NCBI GenBank assembly: GCA_036502025.1
Contig: DASXZJ010000144.1
Location: 69,851-133,850, forward strand
Source of the DNA: Bog-473 sp036502025
GTDB lineage: Bacteria > Actinomycetota > Acidimicrobiia > Acidimicrobiales > RAAP-2
Reading direction: 5' to 3'
DNA length: 64,000 nt
Shown here: positions 63,114 through 64,000 of the stretch, piece by piece
How positions within the stretch are numbered: the stretch's first letter is position 1
How the letters are laid out: each line of letters opens with the position of its first letter
Program-made: the position numbers and the translations under genes
Notes under the pieces: model-generated
What the model was told of the DNA's origin: nothing
Seen by the model: the letters and a program-made list of their open reading frames with translations, nothing else
Databases searched by the model: none

Positions 63114-63717
63114 GACTCATTCCTCCGTTCGGGGGTTCGGAACGTTGATGTTGGATGGTCTGGGCCAGAATCTGGCGAGCTCGAGAAATCCGGGAGCCGA
63201 CCGTGCCCGGAGCGATTCCAAGGGCAGCAGATATCTCGTCATAGCTGAGGTCGGCCCAGGCAAACAGCACGATGGTGTCCCTCAGCTCGTCGCTGAGATC
63301 GGCCAAGGCCAGGACGAGCTGCTGGTATTCAGACTCCGCCCCGGCCCGCTCAAACATTCGCTCAACGTCAACGTCCACCGCGCTCGCATCGATGGGGTGC
63401 TGGCGGGCCATGACCCGAAGGGCTCGCATCTCAGAGCGTCGGTGGTTGGCAACCAGATTGGTGGCAATGCCATAGAGCCAGGGAAGGACTCCCGACGGGT
63501 GGGGCTCGTAGCGCGAGCGGCGTTCGAAGGCAATGACGAAGGCCTGAGACGCGAGGTCCTCGGCCTCGGACACCCCGACCCGGCGAGCCAAATAGGTGAA
63601 CACGGCCGCGAAGTGGCGCTCAAAGATAACTGTGAAGGCGGCGGCATCCGCTACTTGTGGCTCAATCGCCTGAGCATCGGTGCGCGGGTTTCGGATCGCT
63701 GGAGCCGCTTCCATCAT
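63106..63717 (-). CDS. ECF RNA polymerase sigma factor
   Basis: A 203-residue ECF sigma factor. Region 2: FTVIFERHFAAVFTYLARRVGVSEAEDLASQAFVIAFERRSRY, with PWLYGIATNLVANHRR. Region 4: LALADLSDELRDTIVLFAWADLSYDEISAALGIAPGTVGSRISRARQIL. It overlaps the CU044_5270-type gene, the typical sigma/anti-sigma arrangement. No autoregulatory -35/-10 pair was securely found in the 121 nt upstream. Confidence 0.93.
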   Translation of the reverse strand: MMEAAPAIRNPRTDAQAIEPQVADAAAFTVIFERHFAAVFTYLARRVGVSEAEDLASQAFVIAFERRSRYEPHPSGVLPWLYGIATNLVANHRRSEMRALRVMARQHPIDASAVDVDVERMFERAGAESEYQQLVLALADLSDELRDTIVLFAWADLSYDEISAALGIAPGTVGSRISRARQILAQTIQHQRSEPPNGGMSRD

Positions 63718-63838
63718 CTATTTATGTCCGGACCCAGGTCGTTCTTCCATAATGACCGGATTCATTCGAAAAGGGCGGCGTGGTCTCCTGATTGCCTGGT
63801 TCGGAACACGAGGACGCTTCGAGGCTTTGCGGCCTAAT

Positions 63839-64000
63839 TCAGATCAGGATGCTGGCGTGCACGAACTCCGACCAGACACCGACCCATTCCCTCCACACCG
63901 GCGGCGGATAGTCGTGGCCCATGCCCTCGATCTCGTGATATCTCGCCCCCGGGATGAGTTCGGCGGTCTGGCGGCCTCCGCTGGGGGCGATGAGGGTGTC
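63839..64000 (-). CDS. Alpha/beta hydrolase, C-terminal 53 residues (5' end outside window)
   Basis: The minus strand from the window edge reads DTLIAPSGGRQTAELIPGA, then YHEIEGMGHDYPPPVWREW, and stops at 63839. This is the end of an alpha/beta hydrolase: the first Asp is probably the catalytic acid and the His of GMGHD the catalytic base. The PSGGRQTAE and IPGA pattern is common in small esterases of actinobacteria. The gene continues beyond 64000. Confidence 0.75.
   Translation of the reverse strand, partial: DTLIAPSGGRQTAELIPGARYHEIEGMGHDYPPPVWREWVGVWSEFVHASILI

Overview
The window reads as chromosome of a high-GC Gram-positive bacterium (Actinomycetota). The sequence evidence is a mycothiol-type formaldehyde dehydrogenase, TIGR03086-type and DUF1214 proteins, a WS/DGAT acyltransferase, many GTG starts, 4-nt start/stop overlaps and several apparently leaderless starts. 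The abundance of exported proteins carrying a 42-residue 'YWLVASDGGIFSFGDA' repeat makes me suspect an Acidimicrobiia-like lineage; that is inference. No rRNA, CRISPR array, phage or conjugative module was seen. There is one tRNA (Gly-GCC) and one decayed IS remnant.

Layout. 1-5.2 kb: the end of a phospholipase C-like phosphoesterase, an overlapping mscR / DUF1214 / sulfotransferase operon, and a small acidic protein with a DUF1345 membrane protein. 5.2-11.2 kb (mostly minus): an exported TolB-like propeller protein, an alpha/beta hydrolase, a three-gene polar amino acid ABC importer and a SnoaL-like protein. 11.3-17.3 kb: gamma-glutamyltransferase and a 1361-residue exported beta-helix/Ig-like protein. 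17.4-24.2 kb: two MarR-controlled export loci, each with a near-perfect palindromic operator. The second is marR / ABC ATPase / ABC permease / MFS / dienelactone hydrolase. 24.3-32.2 kb: Rpf-like lytic transglycosylase, SGNH hydrolase, a 6-phosphofructokinase with PPi-type residues, a STAS protein, a TetR locus with two matching operators, msrA and a universal stress protein.

32.2-45.1 kb is an accessory stretch that looks less GC-rich. It holds an ISL3-like remnant, tRNA-Gly, a GH16 hydrolase, a BTAD regulator, a CAP-like protein and a sedolisin protease, then an orphan protein coupled to a hybrid histidine kinase. The GH16, CAP-like and sedolisin proteins share the 42-residue repeat, so they probably form one exported set. 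45.1-47.5 kb: an EAL phosphodiesterase with a degenerate GGDEF, a DUF5317 membrane protein and a previously hidden 36-residue membrane protein.

47.5-51.2 kb is the most interesting block. It is a tightly overlapping operon of an ECF sigma factor, a 160-residue protein of unknown function and an 880-residue TPR-CHAT protease with an intact His/Cys dyad. The order resembles the sigma / substrate / TPR-CHAT logic known from type III-E CRISPR loci, but here no CRISPR is present. 51.3-64 kb is lipid and housekeeping metabolism: alpha/beta hydrolase, WS/DGAT, dUTPase, oligoribonuclease coupled to an acyl-CoA synthetase, an exported Cys-repeat protein, 1-Cys peroxiredoxin, enoyl-CoA hydratase and HAD phosphatase. 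It ends with a second ECF sigma / CU044_5270-type pair and the end of an alpha/beta hydrolase cut by the window edge.
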